Positions 25,761-38,520 of a stretch of 64,000 bases of DNA are shown in pieces. The position numbers and the translations under genes are program-made. Within the stretch, counting starts at the first letter, position 1. Every line of letters starts with the position of its first letter. The stretch is taken from assembly GCA_963921825.1 (NCBI GenBank), contig OY997590.1, positions 53,213,039 through 53,277,038 of the forward strand. The letters are read 5' to 3'. The notes below the pieces were generated by a model, which did not search any database, was not told where the DNA came from, and saw only the letters and a list, made by a program, of their open reading frames with translations. This DNA comes from Erodium maritimum (Eukaryota; Streptophyta; Magnoliopsida; Geraniales; Geraniaceae).

Positions 25761-25899
25761 TGAAGATAACCGATATTGCAACAGATGATGACATAGCCAA
25801 CCCTTTGACTAAGGCAGTGTCACTGCCTGAACATGTTAAACATGTAAAGTCGATGGGGACATATTGGTGTTTAGATTGGAACTAGGGCAAGTGGGAGAT

Positions 25900-27587
25900 T
25901 GTTAGTCTTAGTGCCCGTAGTTCAATCCTAAATGTCCAAATGTATATATCATCGTTAGCAATAAAATTAAAGCGGCTTTATATTACTTATGTGTTGGAGT
26001 AATATATCGATGTGTGCTCTGATCTATGCCCACCATGCGAATAGAACCATAGATCGAGATAGATCACACTCGATGGGTCCCTAGTCAACAAAGCTTCACT
26101 AGAAGCGACTAGTATGAAAGATGGCTCTTTATGGCTTACGTTCTGTTAGTCATTGGAATGGGATTCCGGAGTCTGATCATAGATATCATGTGGGACATGA
26201 TATTGGACGACCCGCCCTGAATATGTGCCATAGATTAAGTCATGAACATATTCAGTGTTGTAGCTTGTCATGTATCCTTAGACCAAGGAGTCTTTGTGAT
26301 CGCTATGTAGTCAACAACTGAGTTTGACCTGAGCCTAACGTTGTCCGTAACAGGGCTTCCATAACGGCCAGGATTGGCTTGGGGATGGGCTACATGAGTG
26401 ACACGAAAGACGGCTAAGGGATTTATCCCTCATACTAAGGTATGGGAAAGATATCGGTTCTCGGCCGCTTGATCGAGAGTGACTGGAAGAATAGCATGGC
26501 CATGCACATGATACTGGGTATCATATCTTCAGTCATCTCACATATCAAGGAACGGTGATTGAGAATAATAAGGATGACGGCTCTATGCCTTATCTCAATC
26601 AGGATATCAAAGATAAAAGGATAATGACAGGGACGACGGAAAGGTTAGAATCGACAGGGTCGATTCGTTATGTAGTGTCAGGCAATACTAAAGTCTCGTT
26701 AGTTGCCACTTAAATAGGATCAAGTAAAATGGGATTTTACGTTGATCTATTGACATGCATAAACCTAAGGGTCACACCGGAGGATGAAACTCATTGACAC
26801 ATTTATGGAGAATGGCCAAAAGGGAGTTGTCTCGGGACATGACCAAAACTGGGTTTTGGGTCATGTGCTCGTACGTGAATAGGACTTTACGGATCGAGAC
26901 AAGGCTTGGAGTCTTGGGATTGATCGCGTCGGATAATGTTGGACATTTCCGGTATGGAAGGCTTGGAGGCGATGAGCGAATCACGGGACCTCGTTAGAAA
27001 TGGCCACGGGCCATGTTCCAAGAGGCCCATGAAAGGCCCATGCAACCAAGGCCCATGGAACTAATTAATCAAGTCTTGATTAATTAGTACTAAGTAAGCA
27101 AGACAAGGATTAAGGTGTTGGTGATTCACCACCTAACCCAATCTTGTCTTGCCATACTTTGTCCTATTTACACCTTACTTGACACCATACTTGTCCCATG
27201 CCTTTAGTTGGACAAGTATGGGTTTTGTTATGTTTAAGTCATCTTTTTTCAACATAACAAATACAAGACAAGAATAGGAAACACATTTTCTCTCCCTCTT
27301 CCATGGCCATTTCGGGTTTGGCTAGTTTCCTCCTCCATTTTTGTGTTCTTGAGTCCTCAAAGAGAAGAACTACGTGGCTTTGATTCCCATGTGGATACGT
27401 AGGCGTCTTGGAGACTCAAGCCAATCATTCGTTACCCGGTGTTCTTGTTTTGGTAAGAACTAGTGCTGAATTTTTCTCTTGTTAATCCATTCTTTGTTAG
27501 TTGTTTCATGGTTCTAATGGTCTCTTGGTTTTCATTGATTTTCCGCTGCGAGTTGGTTCATCTCCAACCCTACCTCGAGACCCAACA
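25900..27587 (+). repeat. 3' LTR of the 8.46-kb copia element (plus-strand copy)
   Basis: 1688 bp, the same length as the 5' LTR and matching it wherever compared. It is preceded by the purine tract and followed by the CTTAG duplication. Confidence 0.95.
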
Positions 27588-27592
27588 CTTAG

Positions 27593-29609
27593 ACTAATAG
27601 CAGCCATGTTGTCATAATACAGAACCGGAATCGAACATTGTTTATGACCAAGTTCCCTAAAAAGGTTTTGAACCCCTAAGACCTCAGCCGTAATGTCAGC
27701 AAGAGCTTTGTATTCAGCCTCAGTAGATGACCTCACAATTGATTTCTGCTTGCGGGAGCTCCAAGAAATTAGTGTTCCACCAAGATATAGTAAGTAACCA
27801 GACGTAGATACATAATCGTCCTTATCACCCGCCCAATCAGCATCAGAGAAGGCATGGAAAACCAAGGAAGTAGAGGTTGTAATGTTGATACCTTTGTCAA
27901 TCGTCCCAGCAAGTTTACGTAGAAGGCGCTTTAGGGCAAGTAGTGATCTTCCGAGGGATGATGCATGTATTGGGCCAACTTGTTTACACCAAAAGCAATG
28001 TCTGGGCGTGTTAGATTTAAATACTGGAGACTTCCCACTAAAGTCCGGTAATCTGATGGAGAAGATAATGGGTTGCCGCTATTACGCCGGAGCGAGACGG
28101 AAGTAGCAATAGGAGTGGAAACCGGTTTAGCATCCAACATGCCTGCCTTTAGAAGCAGGTCCAAGATGTACCTGCGTTGGCTAAGGAAAATACCAGTTCT
28201 CGTTTGCCTCACTTCAACACCCAAAAAGTAACTCAAGGACCCAAGATCTTTAAGTGAGAACTTGGCAGCCAACCGGTTGATAAGATTTTCCACCATAAGA
28301 TAGTTATTCCCTGTTACTATAATATCGTCAACGTAGACTAGCAGATACAACATATCAGCACCCAAATGATAAATAAACAAAGATGTATCTGCAACGGAAT
28401 TGATAAAGCCCAAATGAATCAAGAAGTTGTGCAACTCATGATACCAAGCCTGGGGCGCTTGCTTGAGGCCATACAAGGACTTCCTTAACATGTAGACATG
28501 AGACGGGTTATCTTTATCAACAAAACCCGAAGGCTGAGACATATACACTTCCTCATTTAAGGTGCCTTGGAGGAAAGCATTGTTTATGTCCAACTGTTTC
28601 AAAGGCCAGCCATTATGTATTGCTAACGTGAGAACAATACGAATAGTGACAGGCTTGACGACTGGGCTAAACGTCTCGGTGTAGTCCCAACCCGGACGTT
28701 GATGGAATCCCTTTGCAACCAACCTCGGTTTAAACCTGTCAACTGAACCATCAGGATTGTACTTGACTCGGAAGACCCATTTGCACCCGACAATATTTTG
28801 GTCGGAGGTTTGTGGAATAAGATCTCATGTTTTGTTGGACCGGAGCGCATCAATCTCCAGTTGCATGGTGTGACACCAATCCGGTGATTTTAGGGCCTGT
28901 GAGATGGTACGTGGTTCAAGAATCTCAGCAGCAGTAATAGACAAGTTTAGCTTATGGACCGGTTTGGTGATACTATTTTTGGAGCGAGTGATAATACCGG
29001 TGGGAGGTGGTGTGGGTAAGGGTGGTGGTGTATGAGTAGGGACATACCCGTGAGATGGACAGTGATGGGAAGAGCTTGGGTGTTGTGGTTGATGTGTAGG
29101 TGGTGATGTAGGGAATGGGGTATGTTGAGCACACGCAGGACCAGAATCATTTGTGGTGTGTGTGGATGTGGGGATAGGTGGGTCAGTGGTGGGTAATATG
29201 GTTAATGAGGGAGAGATGGGCGGGTTAGGTAGGATAGGAAGCTCTATTGTAGGTTCATGCTCCACTTGAGGCGGTGTGGACTCAGTAGATGATGGTAAAT
29301 TTCGAAACGGATATTCATTCTCCAGAAACCGGACATGGCGAGAGGTATAAATTCTGTTGGTGCTAGGGTCCAAGCATTGATAAGCTCTTTGATCCGCCGA
29401 ATAACCTATAAACACACACAAAGTAGACTTGGGAGAAAGTTTGTTAGGAGCACAGGGACAAAGCCAAGGAAAACATAAACATCCGAAACTTCTAAGCTTA
29501 AGATAGTTAGGCTTGACGTTTAACAATTTAAAAAACGGAGTGTCGTATCCAAGGACGAGAGTGGGAAGTCGATTTATGAGATAAACCATTGTAGTCATGG
29601 CATGAGGCC
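27593..29609 (-). pseudogene. Integrase end, reverse transcriptase and RNase H of the short-LTR copia fossil
   Basis: On the minus strand, the integrase tail (YWPHAMTTMVYLINRLPT) leads through a Pro/Thr-rich linker to reverse transcriptase (DINNAFLQGTLNEEVYMSQP, YGLKQAPQAWY, LLVYVDDIIV). RNase H follows (DADWAGDKDDYVSTSGY, RSSTEAEYKALAD) and is cut off by the 8.46-kb insertion at 27592. Fossil. Confidence 0.9.
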
Positions 29610-29614
29610 AATAC

Positions 29615-32600
29615 TGTAAAGACCGCCTCGTTTTAGAGAATTAGAAGAGTAAATCCATCGATTAAAGTGTTGAGGTTGGAAGCGGGGTAAATTTTGGATC
29701 GATTGCAAACGAAAAAAGAAGAAGAGAAAGGCAGACTGGGAAGCGGGGTAAATTTTGGATCGATTGCAAACGGAAAAAAAAAGACAGACTGGGCCGGCTC
29801 AGCGTTTGGGCTCAATCAACTGGACCGAGCCCAAGACGCGCCCAAGCCCCAGATCCAGCCAGTACTGGGCCCAAGCCCAACTCATGCCCTCTCCTCAACC
29901 CTAACGCTCGCGTCCTCTTCTTCTCCTTCTGTGCTTGCACGCGTCCCGAGACCACGCCATCGCTGCCCTTTCTCTCTCAGATCCAACGCCTCCCTCTTCC
30001 CTCGCAACACCAAAGCCAGATCTCTCTCCCTCCTCGCCCCGCCATCCTCCTCCACCTCCCTTTCCCTCAGCTCTCTCCGACCACGCCCTCGCCATCCTCG
30101 TCTCCGTGCGAATCGAACAGTGCCGGCGACAGAGAGGTACGGAGAACTTCGCCGACTGGGTTCGTCTTCCCGAGTTCGAGACGACGCTGGCAAGAGAGAA
30201 ACAGCACTAGGTCGAGCTGTTCCTCGTCTCCTTCTTCTTCCTCACATCACCTCACCTGGAACTCGTCGGGCGGACTCGATTTGGGCGAGTTCAATCGGAA
30301 CGACGCCGGCGAGAGCCTCGCCTCTCGTCAGATCTAAGACACGAAGCGCTGGACAGCGCGTTGGCCGTCGTCTCTTCTTCCTGGCGCCACTCTCAGCTCC
30401 GACCGTCCCTTCTCCGGGCTTCCCTGCCACCACACCGCCTTGTCGAAGCCGGAGAACTCGATAGAGACCTCGCCGTAGTCTCCACGAGCAAGGACGAGTT
30501 CGAACTCGTCTGAACTCCAGGCCTTGGGCCAGGAGGGCCTTGGGTCGGGACCACGTTGGGCTGGAGATGGGCCTTGGGCCCAGGTTGGTTAACGGGCCAG
30601 ACCAGGCCTCGGGTCAGGCTCGAGTCTGGATCAGGCTCGGGTCTGGACTCGGGTTCGGGCTCGGACCGGGTCTGGTTCGCGGTTTGGGTCGGATCCGGGT
30701 CAGACCGGTTTTTAAAGTTTTAATTAATTTAAAATAAGATTAATTATTTTTTAAAATTAATTTAAATGAAGTTTTAAACGGATTTAAATCAGAGGAACCA
30801 CAGGACATAACGGATAATTTAAAGGACTGAACTGATATAATCTGAGGACTGTTACGGACTGGACTGGGACTGATTACTGTCCTTTTGTTAAACCCAAGCT
30901 TGAACCTCGATCGTGGAGAAGACCGGAGGTAGGCCCGGACGTCAGCAGCTAGGAGACGCTGTTGTTGGTTCTTCTTGAGGTAGGGATTACCTCGAAAAAC
31001 GCTTTATCACGGATGTACTAGAATGCATATAGGGAAACTTAATAACCGGTTAAAGAACTAGTATGCATGTAGGATGTGAATAACTAGCGTAGACGTTTAA
31101 ACTGTGAACATTTATGAATTCAGTTTTGGGAATTGCCGTGCTGGTAGAATTGGGCCATGTGGTGCATGTAGGATTGTTTGCTACTCGTGCTAGTTGACTG
31201 TGTTCTGTGTTGTGTAACCGGTTAATAAGTAACGAACATGGAAACGAGTAGAGTTGAACTTGGTGATGAACATTAGTGATTGGGCGACTGTTTTTCCTGT
31301 TTATATAATCTGTTGATTTGGGGATGTTGGGGAACGAATACAGGTTAAGCCGGTGGGGTTACCACGTGGAGTATGGTATCGGTAAGTGATGGTAAGTGCA
31401 GAACAGTTGTGAGTGTAAATAAGGGTCAAAGCATATTATATTCGGTGTAACATGTCATTGCTATGTGTGGGCAAGTGTGCCGTGATTGTTATGATGTGAA
31501 TCATTGGTTGTGTTATGGTCGGGTGAGTGATAGACCGACGTGATCATGATTGTGGTGGTGGTATTGTGGTTACCTGTAGTTGTGATTATGATTGTGATTT
31601 TGATTGTGATTGTTCTGGTGATACTTGGTTGAGTTGTGCCCGAGAGAGTGTTGTACCTTCCGATGCGCAGCCGGTAAAGTGTGAGAGATGTACTTCCGTC
31701 AAGTGTATCGTACCTTCCGGCGCGCAATCGGTGAAGTGTGATGTTATGTTGTGCCTTGGTTACATGAGAAAGGTGGTTTCCCTACCTTCCGACCGTGAGT
31801 CGGTAAAACGCTGTGTCCCGTGAAGAGGTGGTTTCCCTACCTTCCGACTAGCACTAGGTAAAACGCTGTGTTGTGCCGCGATGAGTTTGTTCCGCGATGC
31901 CGCGAGAGATGAGGCCGCGAAGAGGCGATTTCCCTGTCTTCCGTCGATCGGTAAAACGTTATGTTCCGCGATGAGGTTGTACCGCGAAGAGGCTGGGCCT
32001 ATGTTCCGCGATGAGGTCGACCGCCTCTTCCGACTGTGTGTTGGGAAAAGTTGTGTACGGCTACACCGGGCCGAGCGGGTTGCTCCCGAGACTATGCAAG
32101 TGTGTGAATTGCTTGTGTTAAGTTTTGCCTTGGTTTTTGATTGAGTGTTGCTGTGTTTGTGGCTATGAGTGCTTTCCTTGTTATGAGTTGTGTGTGACCG
32201 CGAATGATTGATTTTGATTGTTTGAATTTGAGTTCATGTGTGTAGTTTCCGTGTAAGTTAAAGCGTCGTCTTTGTGGTCACCCGTGAGTCGGTCGTGAAG
32301 GGGTTCTGGACGAGGATTTTTGGGATAGTTTGTGGTCGAGTAAGTGAAGGTTGTTTAATTTGGGTTACAGGTTCTCGTTGTCGCCTTCCCCTTTTAGTCG
32401 TTAAAAGTTTGTTCATAAACGTACTTAGGTGTCTTACTTGGATTGTTCTCTTCGTTGTGTGCCTGGTTTAATGGTTGGTGATTGAGTTAAAGATGGTATG
32501 GTTGGACCGTTGAGCGTCGGGTTTAAAAGGGTTTTTGTCTTTAAATTGGCTTGAGTGTCGCATCGTTATATCAAACATTTTAATGTGATTTAAATTGTTG

Positions 32601-32950
32601 AATAACATTCTGGTAAATCCGAAATGAGGAAGTTTTTATGGTTTTTCCCTATTGAGCGTCAAGCTCACCCCTTACCGTGTCTTCTACAGGTTTTAGCTTT
32701 GACTTGGAGTAGAGGACATCGCGGAGCATGGGGCTAGCGAGGGTCCGAGATTATCTTTATTTTGTGTTCGTAGAGACGTACCTTTATTCTTGGATTATTG
32801 TATTTGACTGAGCTATGACTCAGGGTTTTGAACTTCCGTTGTTTTATATCATTTCATCTTATTCAGATATTACTTATCTCTTTTACTGCTTTACTTATTT
32901 TCGCTAAGTCACGTCTCGGGTCCGGTCAATACCGGATTTGGGGCGTGAAA
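29615..32950 (+). mobile_element. Solo LTR, 3.3-kb Ty3/gypsy-like family (copy 1)
   Basis: It begins TGTAAAGACCGCC and ends at the GGATTTGGGGCGTGA motif, flanked by AATAC at 29610-29614 and 32951-32955. Both flanks are integrase sequence of the short-LTR copia fossil, so no internal region belongs to it: it is a solo LTR. It has a GC-rich block (about 29880-30720), a conserved AGGCCCGGACGTCAGCAGC box near 30930, and GC-rich degenerate repeats ending in GGTAAAACG(C/T)T (31640-32060). The family link rests on the 57467-63360 unit, where the same LTR abuts a primer-binding site. The long LTR suggests a Del/Tekay-type chromovirus, unproven. Confidence 0.85.
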
Positions 32951-32955
32951 AATAC

Positions 32956-33568
32956 GAAAGAGGTAATCCGGAAAAGGTGAGTAGGGAGAGGCCTGTCTCA
33001 ACAATATGACGGTTTCGATGTTCAGAAATTCCATTATGTTCGGGCGTATGTGGTGGTGTAGTGAAGTGACTGATGCCATTTGAACTTAGGAACGGACGGA
33101 GCGCAATATATTCTCGCCCATTGTCAGTGTACAACACTTTTATTTTGTTATGAAAATAGTTCTCAACAAGTGCCTTGAACTTAATAAAGACTGATTGAGT
33201 ATCATATTTGCGCTTCATCGGATATAACCAAGTGTACCTAGTAAAATGATCGACAAAGACACAAAAATAATGCAAATCGTCATAAGAGAGAACAGGTATA
33301 ATCCATACATCAGAGAAAATTACTTGTAATGGATGACAAGAAGTAAGAGTCAAATCATAAAAAGAAAGTTTGTGACTCTTGTTAATATGACAAGAGGTAC
33401 AATCTTTAAGTAAAAACTGTGACGTCTTGATGTCGGAATTATTTTGGAGAAATTCAAAAACTGAGGACGACGGATGACCAAGCTTGTGATGTCATGTTGC
33501 TGAAGGTGTGAGATGAAGAGTGTGAACCGAAGGTGACGAAGACGGCCACACATAAACTCCATCCACAC
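32956..33568 (-). pseudogene. Integrase first part, short-LTR copia fossil
   Basis: The zinc region with CTSCHINKSHKLSF leads to the integrase core (IFSDVWIIP, VDHFTRYTWLYPM, LYTDNGREY, HTPEHNG). It stops where the 3.3-kb solo LTR was inserted. Fossil. Confidence 0.85.
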
Positions 33569-33626
33569 ATGGACCTTTAAGCATCGTTCGTCCCGTTTTT
33601 ATGTCATTCACACATAAACAATCATG

Positions 33627-34850
33627 TTAGAACACTATGGCAAGATTGTGACGTTTGGTGACCTTAGAAATAGAAATGACATTTTTGTGAATAGAGGGAA
33701 CATGTAAAACATTGTCAAACGTAAAATCATTAAGCTTAAAAGTTCCGGAGTTAGAAATTCCCAAACCTGAACCATCACCCACAAACAGCTCATCAGGTCC
33801 GATGTATGGGTAATGAACTGCAAGGTTGTCCAAATCATTTGTCACATGGTGAGTTGCACCACTCTTAACCAGCCAACTCGAGTCATTTTGGGTTGCGAAT
33901 ATCGTGTTCGCTTGAGCCTGAAGAGCATGGCTTGGGAAGCGAACTGATGAGGGCACTGAGACCGCAGGATGTTGACGACGGAATTCATTGCATTGGGAAA
34001 GTACATGTCCTTGGTTTTTACACCATTGACATCGACCCTTAAAGGGCTTGGATTGATGTGGAGGATGACCCCAAGCTTGTGTATGGTTTGTGCGGCCTGT
34101 CCATGGCTGATTTTGATTGAATTGTTGCCTTTGTTTGGTTGGTCGGCCTTGGGCAAACAAGGTTGTGGTAGGTCCCAAGTGCATCTTTTGAGCAATTGTT
34201 AGAGAAAGCTCAAGATTTATGAGCTTTTCATGCAGCTCTTCAAAAGAGATGGGCGTGTCTCGAGCGTTCACTCCGTCAATGACGGGTTGATAGGACTCGT
34301 CAAGACCTCGAAGGACATAGTCCGTGAGGTCCTCTTGATGCACAGGACTACCAATAGAGGATAACATATCAGCTGTTACCTTAATCGAACGCATGAAATC
34401 CGTGACTGTTTGGTTGCCCTTTGTTGATAGACGCAGCTTTTCTTTCAACTGCTTGATGTGGCCTCGAGATGCCTTTGCAAATGTTTGTTCGAGGAGTGCC
34501 CAAATGCCTTTGGTGGTGGTTGTTTGACAGACCAGGGACACGACTGGAGCTGATAGTATGCCGAGCAGTGCACCGCATAGGAGCCGATCTTGTCTTTTCC
34601 ATGAGAGGAAAGTCGGGTTCATAGTTGTCTTGGATGCTTTATTTTCAGAGACAACCTGTTCACTTAGGATTGGATGAGTTTCATCTAGAAATTTGAATAA
34701 ATCAAATCCCTCGAGCGTAGCTTTCACCTGGGGCTTCCATGAAAGGTAGTTTGTAGGGGTTAATTTTGTGACATGAGAGAGGGATACAATAGTGAATGGG
34801 TTTGATTTCTCATGTGGGTTGGGAAGGCAAGAAGTAAATTCTGTAGCCAT
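33627..34850 (-). pseudogene. gag-protease stretch, short-LTR copia fossil
   Basis: A 407-codon frame starts MATEFTSCLPNPHEKS. The UBN2-type gag domain spans about residues 25-230 (LTPTNYLSWKPQV, LLEQTFAKAS). A zinc knuckle CQWCKNQGHVLSQC lies near residue 275, and a copia protease region (SGATHHVTNDL) near 330. This is the longest surviving reading frame of the element. Fossil. Confidence 0.9.
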
Positions 34851-34901
34851 GAGAGAAAAGAAACATTTTTTCTGAAGTACCTTACTACGGCTCTGATACG
34901 A

Positions 34902-35070
34902 TAAAGATGGAGAAGCAATTGTATATTTCTCATTATATCAGTAGCCTTTTATACAGAGAAGTAATAGCTAAATTTAGGAGAGTTGTGTGCTCTCCTATAA
35001 TAGCTCAACAATGAGTCAATACAGAGATCATGGGAAGACTAAATCAATGACTAGTTATTTTCTATTAACA
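34902..35070 (-). repeat. 5' LTR of the short-LTR copia fossil
   Basis: 169 bp, ending in TTTTCTATTAACA on the plus strand and followed by CAAAA. The primer-binding site sits on its inner side at about 34889-34901. Confidence 0.9.
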
Positions 35071-35075
35071 CAAAA

Positions 35076-37939
35076 TGTTAATCTTTAAACATCAGATAAC
35101 TCAGTTAGTACTTTAGATCTAGCCTTATTCTCTGATTGGAATGCTTTTGTTTCTTTCCCCTGACTCGACTCAGATGGACCTGTGATGCCTCAAATGTTCG
35201 TCGGTCACGCTAAGAAGACTTCATAAGATTAAGAGTGTCAGGTACCCGAGGAAGTATCCAGGAGAAGGAGGAGGGTCGGGCCCGAGTAATCTTATATCCC
35301 TAAATGTCGGGGTACGGCTCACCTCTAGTACCCTAGAAGTCCCCCGAGAGCTCATTGCAGTTGGTGAGGCTGCGTGGTAGACCTTGTCTGGTCGATATTT
35401 CTTTGTTCGTCGTACATCAGGGGCAGCGTCGGGACAGATGCAGTGGACCCAACGGTGGTGGAATCGATATCAACTAGGGTGGAGGCGGTAATAGCAGTGG
35501 ATGTCATTGGGGTGGTTGTGGTGGCGGAGGCAAATGAGGTAGAGCCAAAGGCGGGGGATCATCGTCAACTGGGTCGGATGCGATGATAGCGAGAGCAAAG
35601 GAGATAGACGTGGGTGGAGGAGAGGGAGATGGTCAAGTTAAATAACAGAGAGAGGATGTCGCTTTTGCGGAGAGCAATTAGGATCGTCGAAGAAGGAGAA
35701 AGTTGCATCTCTTGTTTTGGAGTCAACCTACCATATTATTTATTTTAACGAAAATTATATCCAAAATACCTAAATTTTCTATATGTCAAAAAATTATTAT
35801 TTTTAAACATTTTCTATTTTACAAATATACTTTTTGCTTTTTGAGATAATTTTCATTTTTTAGAAACTTATTCGCTTGTGAGGATAGTTTAATCATTTTA
35901 TTTGTATTATAGTTATGTGAGTGTTCTTTAAATTTAGTTTAAGAACTCGATCTATCCTGTTTTAGAAATAACAATCGGTTTTATAGAAAATTTACTTATA
36001 TTATTATTTTATCCATTTTAAAATATATTTTTGTACACTACATATTAATTAAAGTATAAACTATTTTCACCTTTAGGGTTTTAAAATTCTCCCCCTATTT
36101 CCATTTCTGCCTCCCCACCTCCAAGCTCAGTCGCACCTCAACCACTATGATGTTGACACAACCACCTTCGTTGACGCCTTTTGCCCTCACCATGTTGCAC
36201 CCCCCCCCCCCCCGACACCCCATGGTTCGGCCAATGCAATGAGGACCTTGGCTTCAACTCTCGGGCGACGGTCCAGCCCTCACCCAACGTCGCCTCCTCC
36301 TTCCCAGTAGTATAGCATGGAAACCGATACGGAATATCCTGCCCATGACAACCTCTCAAGCACTAAAGCTATTTCGGAGACGACATGAAACAAAGGAGCT
36401 CAAGTCCGCCCTCCAATGGCTACTATTGTCGTAGTCATGTAGGGTCATGATCACTTATCAAACGGTCCCGATCGTTTGATCCACTAATGCATTATCCACG
36501 GAGAGGACCTCGGGGAAAACCATGCCATATCTGTTGTCCGAGATATGTGAGGGGAACCCAACTACGACTATAAGGACCTCCCTTGAATGGGTACCTTTCT
36601 CGTGATCATCATCCTTATCTGATGGGACTGCACCCGTGGAGAGCAATCGTAAACCAAGAATTGGTGGTGCAGGAGGAAGTTTGAGTCGTCCATGAGATGC
36701 GGGACAATTGGAAGGCACCTTGTGCGTGAATTATGTTGTTTTGAATCCATGGATATACCCGCCAGTATGCGCCCAAAAATCGGGGTCTGGAGCCAAATGA
36801 GGTACTTTCGCCGTGGTTGGAGGGAGTTATTATCAGCAATAGGAGATAGCCCACGCCCCCCCCCCTACTAGAGCATGAATTATTGGGAATCCCCTTCACG
36901 GTGGACCTGGGAATACTACCTCTTTCATGGATTTTGGTCCCGCGGGGGAAGACGCTAGGCTTGTCAAGCAGCCTCGATGGTCACCATGAGACTGTTAGGG
37001 CACCACATGGTGTCCTAGAGGAGCCACACCCTGACCCACAAGAAACAGATGTTATCTTCTCCTCATCCTCCTCTTTTCCCCAGTATACTCCTTGGACGAC
37101 TATCGAGGCAACATAGGCTTGTTCAAGTCGAGACGGGGAAAGCTTTTTGGATTTCTTGCGCCTATCACTAAGAGAATAAATAACCACCCCTACTATATTC
37201 CCTAGTAGCATCGGGTCTACTACTATATGACATTAGGACTAATGTTCCGGCCGTCACTAAAACTTTATCTTGTCATTTTCCGTTTATTTCCACTTTGTAT
37301 GATCATTATGATCTTCTGATTCTGATTTAATAAAACTTCATACATTATGCTAAAAAATAATATTTTTTACATATTTATTTGTCAATGCAAAATAAAAATA
37401 AAAATAAAATTTTTATTATGTTCCATCATCCACGTGTATTTTTACATACATTTAATAAAATTATTTTAAAGTCAAATTTTTACGTAACAAAAAGGAAAAA
37501 ATATTATTTTAGTATTCTTAATTAGGCACGATTTTCACATAAGATACCTTAACTGTCAAACGAGCTTAAGAGGTATTTTTTTTATAAGCTCGGAAAGTTT
37601 ATTAAAAAAAGAGACTTTCCAAAGAGGAAAGGGTCTAAAGGTCAAAGACCAAAACAACGATTACAAAAGAACTTCAATACGGGGAGCTAAAAAGGAAACC
37701 CTTTCTTAAAAGGAGTTATCCCCTCCATTACTCACCATCCCGGCTTAAGAGATGGAACGTCAAAAGACCAAGAACAAATAGGATCACAATAGTCTTAATG
37801 AGCCAAATTACGATCAACAAACAACTCTTTCTTCTTGAAAGCCAATTTAAGAACCTTAGTCCATGCGTCGGGCCCATGAGACGAAGCTGCAATACCACTT
37901 TCTAGATTCAAAGATTGAGCTTTTGACCTAGTGAAGTGA
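35076..37939. other. Decayed intergenic sequence
   Basis: I see no supported gene over nearly 2.9 kb. Short frames here match no family I know. A C homopolymer lies at about 36199-36213, with another near 36855-36866. A stretch at 37570-37760 (T-rich start, then purine-rich sequence) looks like the reverse of a retroposon 3' tail and resembles 52577-52690 in style, but I cannot fix its borders. Confidence 0.4.
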
Positions 37940-38520
37940 AGGTAAGAGAGAGTGAGCTAGGGAACAGACTACTTCATCATAGGACGACCTTTATGAGACT
38001 TAGGCTTAAGAAGAGTGTCCTTCTAAGGACTAACTTGCTGATGGACTGGAGACCGATCAGGGAGCGGCTACTCATTGGACCTCTCCTCCTCAGGGAGTCC
38101 TGGCCATCAATACGAATGATGCCCTGTTCGTAGCCTCAGGCCAAACGAGGACGAGTTGGGTGTGCAGGGACGACGAGGGTCACCTAATAGGGGCACGCTC
38201 TACCTCATCTTTCGGACCTCCACAACCGGGTCTGATTGAGCCTTACGCCATACGGGACGCACTGTAGTGGTTCGATCAAAGATCGCGAAAAAGAGCCCAA
38301 GTCCAAAGCGATTGCTAAGTCATAATTGATATGATCAATAGAGGGGGTATATCATCCTCCTATTTAGGGTTAATCGTTAGCGACTGTATTACCCTTTTAT
38401 CAAAACTTGAGATTGTACAACTTGAATTCGTTAAGTGGACAATGAACAAAATAGGACATTTACTTATGAGGACGACTTGTTTTCATGTATATGAGAAAGA
38501 AAGGGAGAGTAACTCCCCAA
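37940..38520 (+). mobile_element. L1-type LINE fragment, RNase H end
   Basis: Plus-strand frames, interrupted by stops and a frame change, give INTNDALFVASGQTRTSWV, a CRDDEGHLIGA block, a EPYAIRDAL block, VIIDMINRGGISSSYLGLIV and SDCITLLSKLEIVQLEFVK. This is the RNase H domain of a plant L1 and matches 63366-63740 closely in motif order. Dead 3' fragment. Confidence 0.75.

Larger units (their letters stand above)
19125..27587 (+). mobile_element. 8.46-kb Ty1/copia element, full length, very young
   Basis: LTRs of 1688 bp each (19125-20812 and 25900-27587) begin TGTTAGTC and end CCCAACA. The element is flanked by CTTAG at 19120-19124 and 27588-27592. The primer-binding site TGGTATCAGAGCC (20814-20826) matches initiator tRNA-Met, and a purine tract (about 25886-25898) precedes the 3' LTR. 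Internal order: a long leader, gag with zinc knuckle, protease, integrase, reverse transcriptase, RNase H. The LTR pair shows no difference in the stretches I compared, so insertion is very recent. The coding part is broken at several points. It landed in the RNase H region of the short-LTR copia fossil. Confidence 0.95.
16088..35070 (-). mobile_element. Ty1/copia fossil with short LTRs, split by three insertions
   Basis: The ends are LTRs at 16088-16236 and 34902-35070, flanked by CAAAA at 16083-16087 and 35071-35075. With the three insertions and their duplications removed, about 4.5 kb remains, a usual size for a short-LTR copia element. Parts in order on the minus strand: 5' LTR, a primer-binding site matching initiator tRNA-Met (about 34889-34901), gag with zinc knuckle, protease, integrase, reverse transcriptase, RNase H and 3' LTR. 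Gag style and short LTRs suggest the Ale/Retrofit lineage. It is broken, with several breaks besides the insertions. LTR divergence of about 3% by eye suggests an age near one million years at 1.3e-8 per site per year. Confidence 0.9.

Noticed and set aside
29694-30464. 256-codon plus-strand frame
   Set aside because: It lies in the GC-rich block of a solo LTR. Counterparts in the other LTR copies do not keep the same protein.
36138-37211. Possible host gene in several 60-95 codon frames
   Set aside because: No conserved motif, no consistent splice pattern, and frames on both strands with similar length; C homopolymers and decay are more likely.
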